Shown here piece after piece: positions 27,029-34,700 of a stretch of DNA of 64,000 nucleotides; positions within the stretch are counted from its first letter, which is position 1; each line of letters begins with the position of its first letter. This DNA is from Pontibacter akesuensis. GTDB lineage: Bacteria > Bacteroidota > Bacteroidia > Cytophagales > Hymenobacteraceae. The position numbers were made by a program, and so were the translations under genes. Under the pieces are notes generated by a model, which saw only the letters and a program-made list of their open reading frames with translations, did not search any database and had not been told where the DNA came from. The stretch is taken from positions 1,922,001-1,986,000 of the forward strand of contig NZ_CP014766.1 of the NCBI RefSeq assembly GCF_001611675.1. Reading direction: 5' to 3'.

Positions 27029-27096
27029 CCTGATACCTATATAATAAAAGAGGGCAACCCAACTGGGTTGCCCTCTTTTATTATATAGGTATCAGG
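27029..27096. terminator. 33-bp perfect palindrome, bidirectional terminator
   Basis: Arms 27029-27061 and 27064-27096 are exact complements with only a 2-base spacer. The GC core is AGGGCAACCC with TTTTATTATA-type tails. It lies between convergent genes and could end both. Confidence 0.88.
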
Positions 27097-27108
27097 CTTA
27101 TTCTTTAC

Positions 27109-27804
27109 TTAGCTCTTCCGCGCCACTGGGTAGGGGCGGTCGATGTTTGCTTGAACAAACAGCTCCTGTGTGTCCATGTCTAGGGCGACAAGGTTGCCGA
27201 GCGCGGCGTTTTTGTAGTACACGCAGCCGGCATCCAGGTTTAGGCGCTGGCTGCGGTGCGCTACGGCTTTTTTGATGATGTGCAGTGCTGTGGGCGTGTG
27301 CCCGTGAAGCAGGCGTTTGTTGTCCAGTTCCTCCCAGTTCACTTCGTAGCCACGGATGTTGAGCATGGCGTCGCGGTCGGCGAAAATGTCGCGCTGTTTA
27401 AAGTCGAAGCCGGCGTGCACCAGGTAGTGGTCGGATAACTCGAGATAGTAGGGGAGGCTGTGCAGGAAAGTGACGTACTTCTCGGGGAGGTGGCGCACAT
27501 CGTCGATGCCAAAGCTTTGCAGCACCAGCTTCTCTTCTGTCTCGGTTAGGTCCAGTGCTTTGTGCCCCTTTTCAACGGCTTTCAGCAGCATCTGGTCGTG
27601 GTTGCCACGCAGGCAGTGCACCTGGTAGTGCTGCTTCCGGAGGTGAAGTATAAAATCGATCACGCCCTTGGAGTCCGGGCCCTTGTTCACCAAGTCGCCA
27701 AGCACGTACAGCTCATCGGCCTTCTGGAGCCTGAGCTGGTCCTGGACAAGTGCCTTGAAGGTAAGGGCACAGCCGTGTATGTCGGTAAGGGCGTAGCGGG
27801 CCAT
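27109..27804 (-). CDS. Serine/threonine-type metallophosphatase (PPP/ApaH-like)
   Basis: A 231-residue calcineurin-fold phosphoesterase. The metal-site motifs appear in order: ALTDIHGCA (residues 5-13), YVLGDLVNKGPDS (about 33-45), LRGNHDQML (about 63-71), VHAGFDF and HGHTPT. It is probably cytoplasmic because there is no signal. The substrate may be a phosphoprotein or a dinucleoside polyphosphate; the family covers both. It is convergent with the T9SS protein across the 27029 palindrome. Confidence 0.9.
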   Translation of the reverse strand: MARYALTDIHGCALTFKALVQDQLRLQKADELYVLGDLVNKGPDSKGVIDFILHLRKQHYQVHCLRGNHDQMLLKAVEKGHKALDLTETEEKLVLQSFGIDDVRHLPEKYVTFLHSLPYYLELSDHYLVHAGFDFKQRDIFADRDAMLNIRGYEVNWEELDNKRLLHGHTPTALHIIKKAVAHRSQRLNLDAGCVYYKNAALGNLVALDMDTQELFVQANIDRPYPVARKS

Positions 27805-27900
27805 ATTTAAGGTGTTGCGCAGCGTGGGCCGCCGGCAAATATAAACAGAAATAGCACCCGTTGGTACAGGTGCTACTCCCGATAGGCGTGTTAGGTATCT

Positions 27901-28125
27901 TTAGTTATACTTGTTGTTATCAATGCCGGGCTTGTCCAGGTTGCGGTTTCGGTTGTTCGTTGGAATATCTTCTCCCACTTCATCAGGCCCGGTGGTATAC
28001 TTATCCGCTAGTTCTTCGTGCTCAGCGCGCGTTTGGTTCGGATCAACCGGCTTTCCGCCAGCTGCCTTGCTTTGTCCGCGTCCTGATGGATTACCTTGGT
28101 TTTCTGAATTCGGTTTATTTGCCAT
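27901..28125 (-). CDS. Small hydrophilic, probably disordered protein
   Basis: 74 residues, very rich in Asn, Gly, Pro, Lys, Asp and Glu, with no hydrophobic core and no Cys or Trp. It resembles small stress-type hydrophilic proteins. It lies downstream of a similar 100-residue protein and a general-stress SDR on the same strand, which suggests a desiccation or salt-stress set. The end of the gene (coding Lys-Tyr-Asn, then stop) contains AAGTATA. No homologous family recognised. Confidence 0.65.
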   Translation of the reverse strand: MANKPNSENQGNPSGRGQSKAAGGKPVDPNQTRAEHEELADKYTTGPDEVGEDIPTNNRNRNLDKPGIDNNKYN

Positions 28126-28168
28126 GATTTCTTTCTCTCTTTAAATTCAACATGCTGGCCTGCGTTTT

Positions 28169-28204
28169 TATACTTGCAGGCCGTCCTTCCTCTATCTTAT
28201 ACTT
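28169..28204 (+). repeat. Two TATACTT motifs 29 bases apart in a small intergenic gap
   Basis: Direct copies at 28169-28175 and 28198-28204 lie between two small minus-strand genes, both in the same orientation. They are part of the dispersed motif described elsewhere. Confidence 0.7.
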
Positions 28205-28207
28205 CTA

Positions 28208-28510
28208 TCACGATCCACGGCCTTCATCCTCAGAGCGGATATTATCCTTTGGTGGGATTCCGTCGTCAGAGAAGTCGTTCACCCCGATGGCACTCGGTCC
28301 GTTGCCAGCCGTGTCGCTGCCATAGCCCTCTTTGCCGTCGCGGTTGCCGAAGCCGCCGCGCTGATGCTCGTTCTTTGGCGGATCAGCACCCGGTATAATA
28401 TGCCCGGCGCGCATTTCCTCTTCGCTTGTATCTGGTTCCTCTACACGGATGGGCCGGTTGTTCGGCGCCTGCCCCTGCAGCTTGCTTTCGTTTTCTTTAT
28501 TTTCAGCCAT
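28208..28510 (-). CDS. Hydrophilic, probably disordered protein
   Basis: 100 residues dominated by Glu, Asp, Gly, Asn and Arg, with no membrane segment and no Cys. Segments such as PPKNEHQRGGFGNRDGKEGY look like intrinsically disordered, dehydrin-like sequence. It is encoded between the stress-type SDR and the 74-residue relative, all leftward. A protective role in osmotic or desiccation stress is an inference from composition and neighbours. No named family recognised. Confidence 0.68.
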   Translation of the reverse strand: MAENKENESKLQGQAPNNRPIRVEEPDTSEEEMRAGHIIPGADPPKNEHQRGGFGNRDGKEGYGSDTAGNGPSAIGVNDFSDDGIPPKDNIRSEDEGRGS

Positions 28511-28589
28511 AGTGGTATCTTTTGGTTAACAAAGCACGCTTCTACAAGAAGGTCTTTAGGTAGTTTTACTCTTTTCAGCCCCCTTAGGT

Positions 28590-29447
28590 TTAGGTTGTCA
28601 CCATCTCGCCGCCATTTATGTGCATGATCTCGCCAATGGTGAAGGCAGAGTCTTCGGAGGCCAGGTACACGTAAGCGGGTGCCACTTCAGATGGCTGCCC
28701 GGCACGTTTCAGCAGTGTTTTCTGCCCGAATGTCTTCACATGCTCCTCATCGAAAGAGGCCGGAATGAGCGGCGTCCAGATCGGGCCGGGAGCCACGCCG
28801 TTCACGCGTATTTTTTTATCTGCCACCATCTGGGCCAAGGTGCGGGTAAAGGCAAGTATGGCACCTTTGGTGGAGGAGTAATCGAGCAGCAGCTTGTTGC
28901 CGTGGTAGGCCGTAACGGAGGTGGTGTTGATGATGGTGCTGCCTTCTTTCAGGTGGTCAAGGGCCGCCTTCACAAAGTAAAACATCCCGAAAATATTGGT
29001 GGCGAAGGTGCGTTTCAGTTGCTCATCAGTAATATCGCGGATGTCCTTCTGCTCGTGCTGCTCGCCGGCGTTGTTCACCAGTATGTCCAGCCTGCCCAGC
29101 TCCTCCACGGTCCGCTTCACAGCACTCTTGGCGAAAGTCTCCTCGCCCACATCGCCGGCAATAAGGATGCACTTGCGGCCTTCTTTCTCCACCATTTCTT
29201 TTGTATCCTGCGCGTCTTTGTCCTCGTTCAGGTACACAATGGCCACATCAGCTCCCTCGCGGGCATAATGCACTGCCACGGCACGCCCAATGCCACTGTC
29301 GCCTCCTGTAATCAGGGCTACTTTGTCCTTAAGTTTATCGCTGCCTTTGTAAGAGTCGCGGATAATCTCCGGCTCGGGGTTCATCTTGTGCTCCTTCCCC
29401 GGCTGCTCCATTTGTTGCGGCGGAAATTCATGTGGTTTGTTTTCCAT
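28590..29447 (-). CDS. SDR-family oxidoreductase of the general-stress (YdaD/YhxC) type
   Basis: A 285-residue short-chain dehydrogenase with the N-terminal extension typical of Bacillus general-stress SDRs ([20 protein letters not shown]). The Rossmann motif is [10 protein letters not shown]. The catalytic triad region is [10 protein letters not shown], then YSSTKGA (Tyr and Lys). The NAG motif is present in LVNNAGEQ. I start at the ATG at 29447; an in-frame ATG 11 codons upstream is less likely. It is grouped with two small hydrophilic proteins downstream. NADPH-dependent; substrate unknown. Confidence 0.88.
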   Translation of the reverse strand: MENKPHEFPPQQMEQPGKEHKMNPEPEIIRDSYKGSDKLKDKVALITGGDSGIGRAVAVHYAREGADVAIVYLNEDKDAQDTKEMVEKEGRKCILIAGDVGEETFAKSAVKRTVEELGRLDILVNNAGEQHEQKDIRDITDEQLKRTFATNIFGMFYFVKAALDHLKEGSTIINTTSVTAYHGNKLLLDYSSTKGAILAFTRTLAQMVADKKIRVNGVAPGPIWTPLIPASFDEEHVKTFGQKTLLKRAGQPSEVAPAYVYLASEDSAFTIGEIMHINGGEMVTT

Positions 29448-29574
29448 AGTTTTGGTAGGTTTAGGTTTGATTTTGTTCACGTACAGTAAAGTAAACTATA
29501 CGCCTGCCCTTGGAAGGGCGTTGCTGCCAACCGCAGCTCCTACTATCCAAATCATACATTTAAAACCAGTAACC

Positions 29575-29820
29575 ATGTGGAAGGAAGAAGACAACAAGCT
29601 AACCTGTAAACTCACGTTTAAGGATTTCAAACAGGCACTGGCATTCATGAACGAGGTAGGAAAGGTAGCCGAGGAAATGAACCATCACCCCTGGTGGAGC
29701 AACGTGTACAACAAAGTAGAAATTGAGCTTACCACCCACGATGCCGGCAACACCGTTACGAAACTAGATCACAAGCTGGCAAAGCGCATCGAGGAAATTT
29801 TCCAGGCGGGTTATAAGTAG
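29575..29820 (+). CDS. Pterin-4a-carbinolamine dehydratase
   Basis: An 81-residue enzyme that recycles 4a-hydroxytetrahydrobiopterin after aromatic amino acid hydroxylation. It also matches the DCoH fold. The signature [22 protein letters not shown] contains the catalytic His pair. The Asp of [14 protein letters not shown] follows. The frame is open far upstream, but the ATG at 29575 gives the normal family length. It is divergent from the SDR. No hydroxylase lies in the window, so its partner is elsewhere. Confidence 0.9.
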   Translation: MWKEEDNKLTCKLTFKDFKQALAFMNEVGKVAEEMNHHPWWSNVYNKVEIELTTHDAGNTVTKLDHKLAKRIEEIFQAGYK

Positions 29821-30169
29821 CCCTCGCAGCGTGCGCAGCTCCTGCGGGTGTCAGTGTTAATTTTGAATGAGTGATTGGGTGAATTTTATACTTGCTCTTT
29901 TCTCTTTTGTCATCCTGAAAGGATCTTGTAGACGAGTTTCTACTGCTTTTGCGCCACGCCACCAATATCTCTCCAAGATGACAGGAGAGAATTTAGGCAC
30001 CCATGGCGCCATTGCGTCGTAGCCCAGACGCTCGCGGGACCTTCGGACACCGCGAGGTCTTCAGGAACTATGAGGGCTTTCGCAGGAGGATAGAAATCCG
30101 TTTTTTCGGAAAAACAACTCAGAACTCAGAACCCGAAACTCAGAACTCAAAAAACCTTATCTTTGGGCT
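29821..30169. other. 349-base intergenic region with dispersed repeats
   Basis: Contains TATACTT (29887), GTCATCCTGAAAGGATCTTG (29909-29928), a region of CGAGGTCTTCAGGAAC-type sequence (30040-30090) without coding signs, ACTCAGAACTC repeats (30115-30150) and the rsmI -7 box. No gene supported. Confidence 0.65.
30158..30165 (+). promoter_or_regulatory. -7 box immediately upstream of rsmI
   Basis: TATCTTTG ends only 4 bases before the ATG at 30170. Transcription from it would start near or at the start codon, giving a leaderless or almost leaderless mRNA. Confidence 0.55.
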
Positions 30170-30886
30170 ATGCAGGAACAGGAAAAAACAAGCCTATACT
30201 TAGTACCGACCCCCATCGGTAACCTGGAGGATATTACACTGCGTGCCATTCGGGTGCTGAAAGAGGTGGATGTTATACTTGCCGAGGACACCCGCACCAG
30301 CGGCAAGCTGCTAAACCACCTGGGCATTGAGAAACGCATGCACAGCCACCACCTGCACAACGAGCACAAAGCCACCAGCCACCTGGTAGACCGGCTGAAG
30401 GCTGGCGAGGTGATGGCGCTGATCTCCGACGCGGGCACGCCGGGCATTTCGGACCCGGGTTTTTACCTGGTGCGCGAATGCCTCAAGCATGATATTAAAG
30501 TAGAGTGCTTACCTGGGGCCACCGCCTTTGTGCCTGCACTGGTAAAATCCGGCTTCAGCACCGACCGCTTTACCTTTGAGGGGTTCCTTCCGGTAAAGAA
30601 GGGCCGCCAGACGCGCCTGCAGAGCCTGGCAGAGGAGGAGCGCACCATGATTTTTTATGAGTCACCGCACCGCCTGATCAAAACACTTACCCAGTTCGCT
30701 GAGTACTTCGGGGGCGAGCGCCAGGCATCTGTTTCACGTGAAATCTCTAAAATGTTTGAGGAAACCCTAAACGGAACCCTAAACGAACTCATTGAGTTAT
30801 TCAACAACAAGGCCATAAAGGGCGAGTTTGTGCTGGTGGTTTCCGGTGCCACCAAGGCGGGCAAAGGCGCTTCTGACAAAGAATAA
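30170..30886 (+). CDS. rsmI: 16S rRNA (cytidine-1402 2'-O) methyltransferase
   Basis: SAM-dependent tetrapyrrole-methylase-fold enzyme that 2'-O-methylates C1402 in the 16S decoding centre. The 238 residues contain LYLVPTPIGNLEDITLRA, AEDTRTSGKLL and the family core ALISDAGTPGISDPG. Its stop is followed after one base by the ATG of the Lnb-like gene, which then overlaps an inositol-phosphatase gene. This is a tight rightward operon. A TATCTTTG -7 box abuts the start. Two TATACTT motifs lie in the coding sequence (30195, 30274). Confidence 0.96.
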   Translation: MQEQEKTSLYLVPTPIGNLEDITLRAIRVLKEVDVILAEDTRTSGKLLNHLGIEKRMHSHHLHNEHKATSHLVDRLKAGEVMALISDAGTPGISDPGFYLVRECLKHDIKVECLPGATAFVPALVKSGFSTDRFTFEGFLPVKKGRQTRLQSLAEEERTMIFYESPHRLIKTLTQFAEYFGGERQASVSREISKMFEETLNGTLNELIELFNNKAIKGEFVLVVSGATKAGKGASDKE

Positions 30887-30887
30887 C

Positions 30888-32120
30888 ATGAAAGCATACA
30901 TTCAGAAAATTGTACTGGCGCTGCTCTTCTCCCTGGTTACCCTGCCGGGTTGGGCACAATTTGAGGGATACCAGCTCTCGCCACAGGCCAAAATCAGCCT
31001 GATTACCTGCTCCAGTGGCGAAGACCTGTACTCGGTTTTCGGCCACAGCGCTGTGCGCGTAAACGACCCGATCTCGGGGCTGGACGTGGTATTCAACTAC
31101 GGCACCTTCGATTTTGACGAGCCTAACTTTTACCTCAAGTTTGCGCGCGGTAAGCTCAACTACAAGCTCTCTGCGGCACATTTTCAGGATTTCGTGTACA
31201 GCTACGTGCGCGACAACCGCTCGGTGTACGAGCAGGAGCTGAATCTGACTGAGGAGCAACGGCAGCAGTACTGGGCCTTTCTGACGAACAATTACCTGCC
31301 TGCCAACCGCTTTTACCTCTACGACTTTTTTTTCGACAACTGTGCCACCCGCATTCGCGACGGCTTAGAGGCGGCGCTTCCCAACCAGATCACCTTTAAC
31401 ATCAGCGAGTTTGATGAGGATTATACCTTCCGCAACCTGATTGATTTATACTTGCCGCCGCAGCCTTGGGGCGACTTCGGAATCGACCTGGCTCTCGGTG
31501 CGCGCATTGACGAGGAGGCGACTCCTTACCAGTACATGTTCCTGCCCGAATACCTGGCAAGGGGTTTTGCTAACGCAACCGTTGCCCAGAAAGGCATGGC
31601 GGCACCGCTTACGCTAGAGCGCCACACCATCTATGAGCGGGAGCCAATTCCTCATACAGCCGGCCCCATTACACCTGTGGTCGTGTGCTGGGCTTTCCTC
31701 GTGCTGGTGGCCGTTGTAACGGTGCTGGACTTTACCAAAGGGCGTCGCAGCCGCCTGTTCGATATTGTGTTTTTTTTGCTGATGGGCCTGCTGGGCATCC
31801 TGCTCCTGCTGCTCTGGATTGCCACCGACCACCAGGCCACCGCCTGGAACTTTAACCTGCTCTGGGCGATTCCGGTGCATGCGGTAGTGGCTTTTTTCCT
31901 GGGCCGCCAGGTGCTACCGGAGTGGGTGCGAAAGTACATGCTGTTCACTGCTTTGCTGACAGCGGTAGTATTGCTGGGCTGGCCGTTCTGGCCGCAGCAG
32001 TTCCATGCTGCTTTCCTGCCGCTGGTGCTGGCCATCGGCCTTAGAGCCGCTTATACCGTATGGTTCTCTAAAAAGGCAGCCACCATCACACAAAGCAAAA
32101 GCGTAGCAACAAGCTTATGA
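30888..32120 (+). CDS. lnb: Lnb-like lipoprotein N-acyltransferase (DUF4105)
   Basis: A 410-residue envelope protein. It has a signal-like N-terminus (MKAYIQKIVLALLFSLVTLP), a periplasmic DUF4105 domain to about residue 260 and five or so membrane helices after that. Conserved residues are Cys41 (ITCSSGEDLYSVFGHSAVRV) with His53, and the NCATRIRDG motif with Cys152. Proteins with this domain order were recently assigned in Bacteroides as Lnb, which adds the third acyl chain to lipoproteins. I rely on memory for that assignment. It lies between rsmI (1-base gap) and an inositol-phosphatase gene (4-base overlap). Bacteroidota lack the E. coli-type Lnt, which fits the role. Confidence 0.8.
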   Translation: MKAYIQKIVLALLFSLVTLPGWAQFEGYQLSPQAKISLITCSSGEDLYSVFGHSAVRVNDPISGLDVVFNYGTFDFDEPNFYLKFARGKLNYKLSAAHFQDFVYSYVRDNRSVYEQELNLTEEQRQQYWAFLTNNYLPANRFYLYDFFFDNCATRIRDGLEAALPNQITFNISEFDEDYTFRNLIDLYLPPQPWGDFGIDLALGARIDEEATPYQYMFLPEYLARGFANATVAQKGMAAPLTLERHTIYEREPIPHTAGPITPVVVCWAFLVLVAVVTVLDFTKGRRSRLFDIVFFLLMGLLGILLLLLWIATDHQATAWNFNLLWAIPVHAVVAFFLGRQVLPEWVRKYMLFTALLTAVVLLGWPFWPQQFHAAFLPLVLAIGLRAAYTVWFSKKAATITQSKSVATSL

Positions 32121-32920
32121 ATTTAGCACAACTTGCCAATAACCTGAATATCATCTGCCGCAAAGCAGGTTCCTTTATCCGCCAGGAAGGCGAAACCTTC
32201 GACCGCTCCAAAATTGAGAAGAAGGGGTTCAATGACCTCGTTTCCTATGTAGATAAGGAGGCCGAGAAGCAACTGGTGGAGGGGCTACGGAAGCTGCTGC
32301 CGGAAGCCGGCTTTATCACAGAGGAGGGCACTGACTCTACCAGGGGCGAGCGCTTTAACTGGGTAATCGACCCTTTGGACGGCACCACCAATTTTACCCA
32401 CAGCCTGCCAGTATATTGCGTGAGCGTTGGCTTGATGGACGGTGACGAAGTGGTAGTCGGCACAGTGTATGACCCAAGCCGCGACGAGTGCTTCTGGGCC
32501 TACAAGGGCGGCGGCGCCTACTGCAACGATACCCGCATCCAGGTGTCTGACGCCCCGGCGTTGAAAGATGGTCTGATTGCAACCGGCTTTCCCTACTACG
32601 ACTTTGGCCTGACGCAGCAGTACCTGCAGGTGCTCGGCTCGTTCATGTCCAAATCGCATGGCATACGCCGTATGGGCTCTGCCGCCATTGATCTGGCGTA
32701 TGTGGCTTGCGGCCGTTTCGAAGGCTTTTTTGAGTATAACCTGAACCCCTGGGATGTGGCTGGTGGCGCAATTATTGTGCTGGAGGCGGGCGGCACCGTG
32801 AGCAAGTTCACCACAGACGGAGACTTTCTGTTTGGCCGGGAGATTGTGGCCAGCAACGGCCATGTACACTCCGAGATGCAGCAAACGATTGCAGAGTTCT
32901 GGAAAAAGGAGCCGGCTTAA
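32117..32920 (+). CDS. Inositol monophosphatase-family phosphatase (SuhB/CysQ-like)
   Basis: A 267-residue Mg-dependent phosphatase of the IMPase fold. Metal-binding motifs are ITEEGTD, WVIDPLDGTTNFTH (near residue 85) and the C-terminal NPWDVAGGAIIVLEAGG. It could act on inositol phosphate or on a related sugar or nucleotide phosphate. The sequence does not separate SuhB from other members. Its ATG overlaps the upstream gene stop (ATGA at 32117), so it is translationally coupled in the rsmI operon. TATACTT lies 7 bases beyond the stop (32927). Confidence 0.92.
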   Translation: MNLAQLANNLNIICRKAGSFIRQEGETFDRSKIEKKGFNDLVSYVDKEAEKQLVEGLRKLLPEAGFITEEGTDSTRGERFNWVIDPLDGTTNFTHSLPVYCVSVGLMDGDEVVVGTVYDPSRDECFWAYKGGGAYCNDTRIQVSDAPALKDGLIATGFPYYDFGLTQQYLQVLGSFMSKSHGIRRMGSAAIDLAYVACGRFEGFFEYNLNPWDVAGGAIIVLEAGGTVSKFTTDGDFLFGREIVASNGHVHSEMQQTIAEFWKKEPA

Positions 32921-32951
32921 ACTTTTTATACTTGCGGAGGGTTTTTAAACT

Positions 32952-33134
32952 ATGATACAGCAACTCATCATCCTGCTTATTTTTCTGGTAGCCGTAGCCT
33001 ACATGGGCCGCATGATTTACCGCAGCTTTGCAGCGAAGAGCGGCTGCGCCAAAGGGTGCGGCTCCTGCGGCAGCATCGACTTCAGCAAAATCCAGAAGGA
33101 CCTTGAGAAGCAAAAGCTGTTAAAGAACGGTTAG
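32952..33134 (+). CDS. Short Cys-rich single-pass membrane protein (FeoB-associated type)
   Basis: 60 residues. An N-terminal membrane helix (QLIILLIFLVAVAYMG) is followed by a Cys cluster, SGCAKGCGSCGS, and a charged tail IQKDLEKQKLLKNG. This layout matches the family annotated as FeoB-associated Cys-rich membrane protein. No feoB is present here; it follows the inositol-phosphatase gene by 31 bases. A metal-binding role is plausible but not shown. It ends before a strong hairpin at 33161. Confidence 0.78.
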   Translation: MIQQLIILLIFLVAVAYMGRMIYRSFAAKSGCAKGCGSCGSIDFSKIQKDLEKQKLLKNG

Positions 33135-33160
33135 CCAAAATAAGTAATGAAACTATCCCA

Positions 33161-33200
33161 TGGCCACTGGTGATTGCCTGTTAGCAATCACCAGTGGCCA
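33161..33200 (+). terminator. Terminator of the rsmI-lnb operon
   Basis: Perfect 17-bp arms (33161-33177 and 33184-33200), followed by TTCCTTTTTC. It lies 27 bases past the Cys-rich gene. Confidence 0.85.
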
Positions 33201-33333
33201 TTCCTTTTTCCCACCATTCGCTCCCGGCTTGCTATACTTGGTTTCTCCTATTTCCCTTAGAATGTTTTTCGTATCTAAACTTCATTTTTGCGTATAGAAA
33301 CACACGTTTACTTGAATCATAAAAACGAAAGTT

Positions 33334-33672
33334 ATGGAAGATAAAGAAGAAATGACCTCCCTTGTAACAGCCCTCAACAAGCTGCGCAAGGACGGGTATA
33401 AAATTGACTTTAAAGTAACAGAGGACGGACGCCTGGCCACCATGGATGACAAGGAAAGCTTTGCGCCGGACCAGGTGCGCATCGTGGATTTTTACCGCTT
33501 TGAAGGAGAAAGCAATCCCGATGACATGGCCATACTCTATGTGCTGGAGACTACTACTGGCGCCAAGGGCAGCATCTCTGACTCTTACGGAGCCTACAGC
33601 AACGAAAACATCGAGACGTTCATGAAAAAGGTGGAAGACCTGGGCATGAACCTGGATAAAGGAAAAAGATAA
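33334..33672 (+). CDS. Conserved small protein of unknown function
   Basis: 112 residues, mixed alpha and beta, cytoplasmic. Recognisable features are MTSLVTALNKLRKDGYKIDF at the start and RIVDFYRFEGESNPDDMAILYVLET in the middle. I recall similar proteins in Bacteroidota carrying a misleading phosphoribosylpyrophosphate synthetase label. Nothing here supports that: there is no PRPP motif and it is far too short. It ends at a 21-bp perfect hairpin (33668-33715). Confidence 0.75.
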   Translation: MEDKEEMTSLVTALNKLRKDGYKIDFKVTEDGRLATMDDKESFAPDQVRIVDFYRFEGESNPDDMAILYVLETTTGAKGSISDSYGAYSNENIETFMKKVEDLGMNLDKGKR

Positions 33673-33715
33673 AGCAGAAAGGGCCGGTGTAGTAACCGGC
33701 CCTTTCTGCTTTATC
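33668..33715. terminator. 21-bp perfect hairpin between convergent genes
   Basis: Arms 33668-33688 and 33695-33715 are exact complements with a 6-base loop. The left arm includes the last codons of the small conserved gene. It probably ends both that gene and the MscS gene. Confidence 0.85.
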
Positions 33716-33732
33716 TAAACACTTGTTGATTT

Positions 33733-34677
33733 TTACTGGCCTCCGCCATTCAGGCGCTGGCCATTTTTTATGGAGGCTGTTATGGTCTGCAGCTCTTCGC
33801 TTAGCTTCTCGCCTCCTTTTATCCCGAAGTCCAGCGTGCGGATAGGGAACGGGATCATGATATCGTTGGCATCGAAGGCTTTCTTAATGCGGATAATCGC
33901 GTCGCTCTTCGCCGAAACATAGTCGATCTGCCTGTGGTACGTAATCCAGAACCGGGCCTTGAAGTTGATGGAGCTGTCGCCGAAGGCATCGTACATTACC
34001 TCGATATCACGGCTTGGGATGCGGTTCTTTACCTCCTGCAGCGCCTCAATGACCACTTGCTGTACTTTCTCTAAATCATCGCCATAAGAGATGCCTACCT
34101 CCAGGTCTACCCGCCGGCTGCCACGCACAGAGAAGTTGGTCACCGGGTTCTCGAACACCATCTTATTCGGTAGCCACACCAGTTCACCTGTCACCTGCCT
34201 GATGTCTATCGTGCGGAGCGTTATCCGCTCAATCGTGCCCTGGTAGTCGTTGGTTTCGATCATGTCGCCCACCCGGAATGGCTTTCTAACGGCAATGATA
34301 ACACCTGCAATAAAGTTGGCCGCGATGTCCTGAAACGCGAAACCGAGCGCCAGACCAAGTATACCAACACCAGCCAGCATGGAAACCACCACCTTGTCGA
34401 GCCCCAGCACGTTGAGCGCCAGGAAAAAGCCGATGCCTACCATGATGATGTACAGGATGGTAAGTGCCAGGTTATTGAGCGCTGCACTGTGCGAGAAGCG
34501 GCCCATAAACTTCTCCAGCCAATTCCGGACAAGCCGGGCTATCAGAAACGACAGGAATACAATAACCAGTGCTACCAACAGGTTAGGCAGCAGCAATATG
34601 CCCTGCTCGCCCCAATTCTCCAGTTTGCCCCACAGCAGCGTGATGGCATCGTTTATGTCTTGAATATTGGTTTTCAC
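33733..34677 (-). CDS. MscS-family mechanosensitive channel
   Basis: A 314-residue inner-membrane channel of the small-conductance MscS type. Three membrane helices lie at about residues 20-110, the third being the pore helix with the Gly/Ala pattern MLAGVGILGLALGFAFQDIAANF. The beta domain follows (KPFRVGDMIETNDYQGTIERITLRTIDIR). A mixed C-terminal vestibule domain completes it. Opens on membrane tension during hypo-osmotic shock. It is on the same strand as, and downstream of, the radical SAM gene. Confidence 0.93.
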   Translation of the reverse strand: MKTNIQDINDAITLLWGKLENWGEQGILLLPNLLVALVIVFLSFLIARLVRNWLEKFMGRFSHSAALNNLALTILYIIMVGIGFFLALNVLGLDKVVVSMLAGVGILGLALGFAFQDIAANFIAGVIIAVRKPFRVGDMIETNDYQGTIERITLRTIDIRQVTGELVWLPNKMVFENPVTNFSVRGSRRVDLEVGISYGDDLEKVQQVVIEALQEVKNRIPSRDIEVMYDAFGDSSINFKARFWITYHRQIDYVSAKSDAIIRIKKAFDANDIMIPFPIRTLDFGIKGGEKLSEELQTITASIKNGQRLNGGGQ

Positions 34678-34700
34678 GTTACGCTTTTTAGGTTAATGGC

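Noticed and set aside
28620-29489. 289-residue plus-strand open frame
   Set aside because: Antisense to the stress-type SDR, which has a full catalytic motif set.
32952-33134. Iron-transport (Feo) locus suggested by the Cys-rich peptide
   Set aside because: No feoA or feoB lies in the window; the peptide sits in an unrelated operon.
33334-33672. Phosphoribosylpyrophosphate synthetase label
   Set aside because: Only 112 residues and no PRPP-binding motif; the label is a database artefact as far as I can tell.
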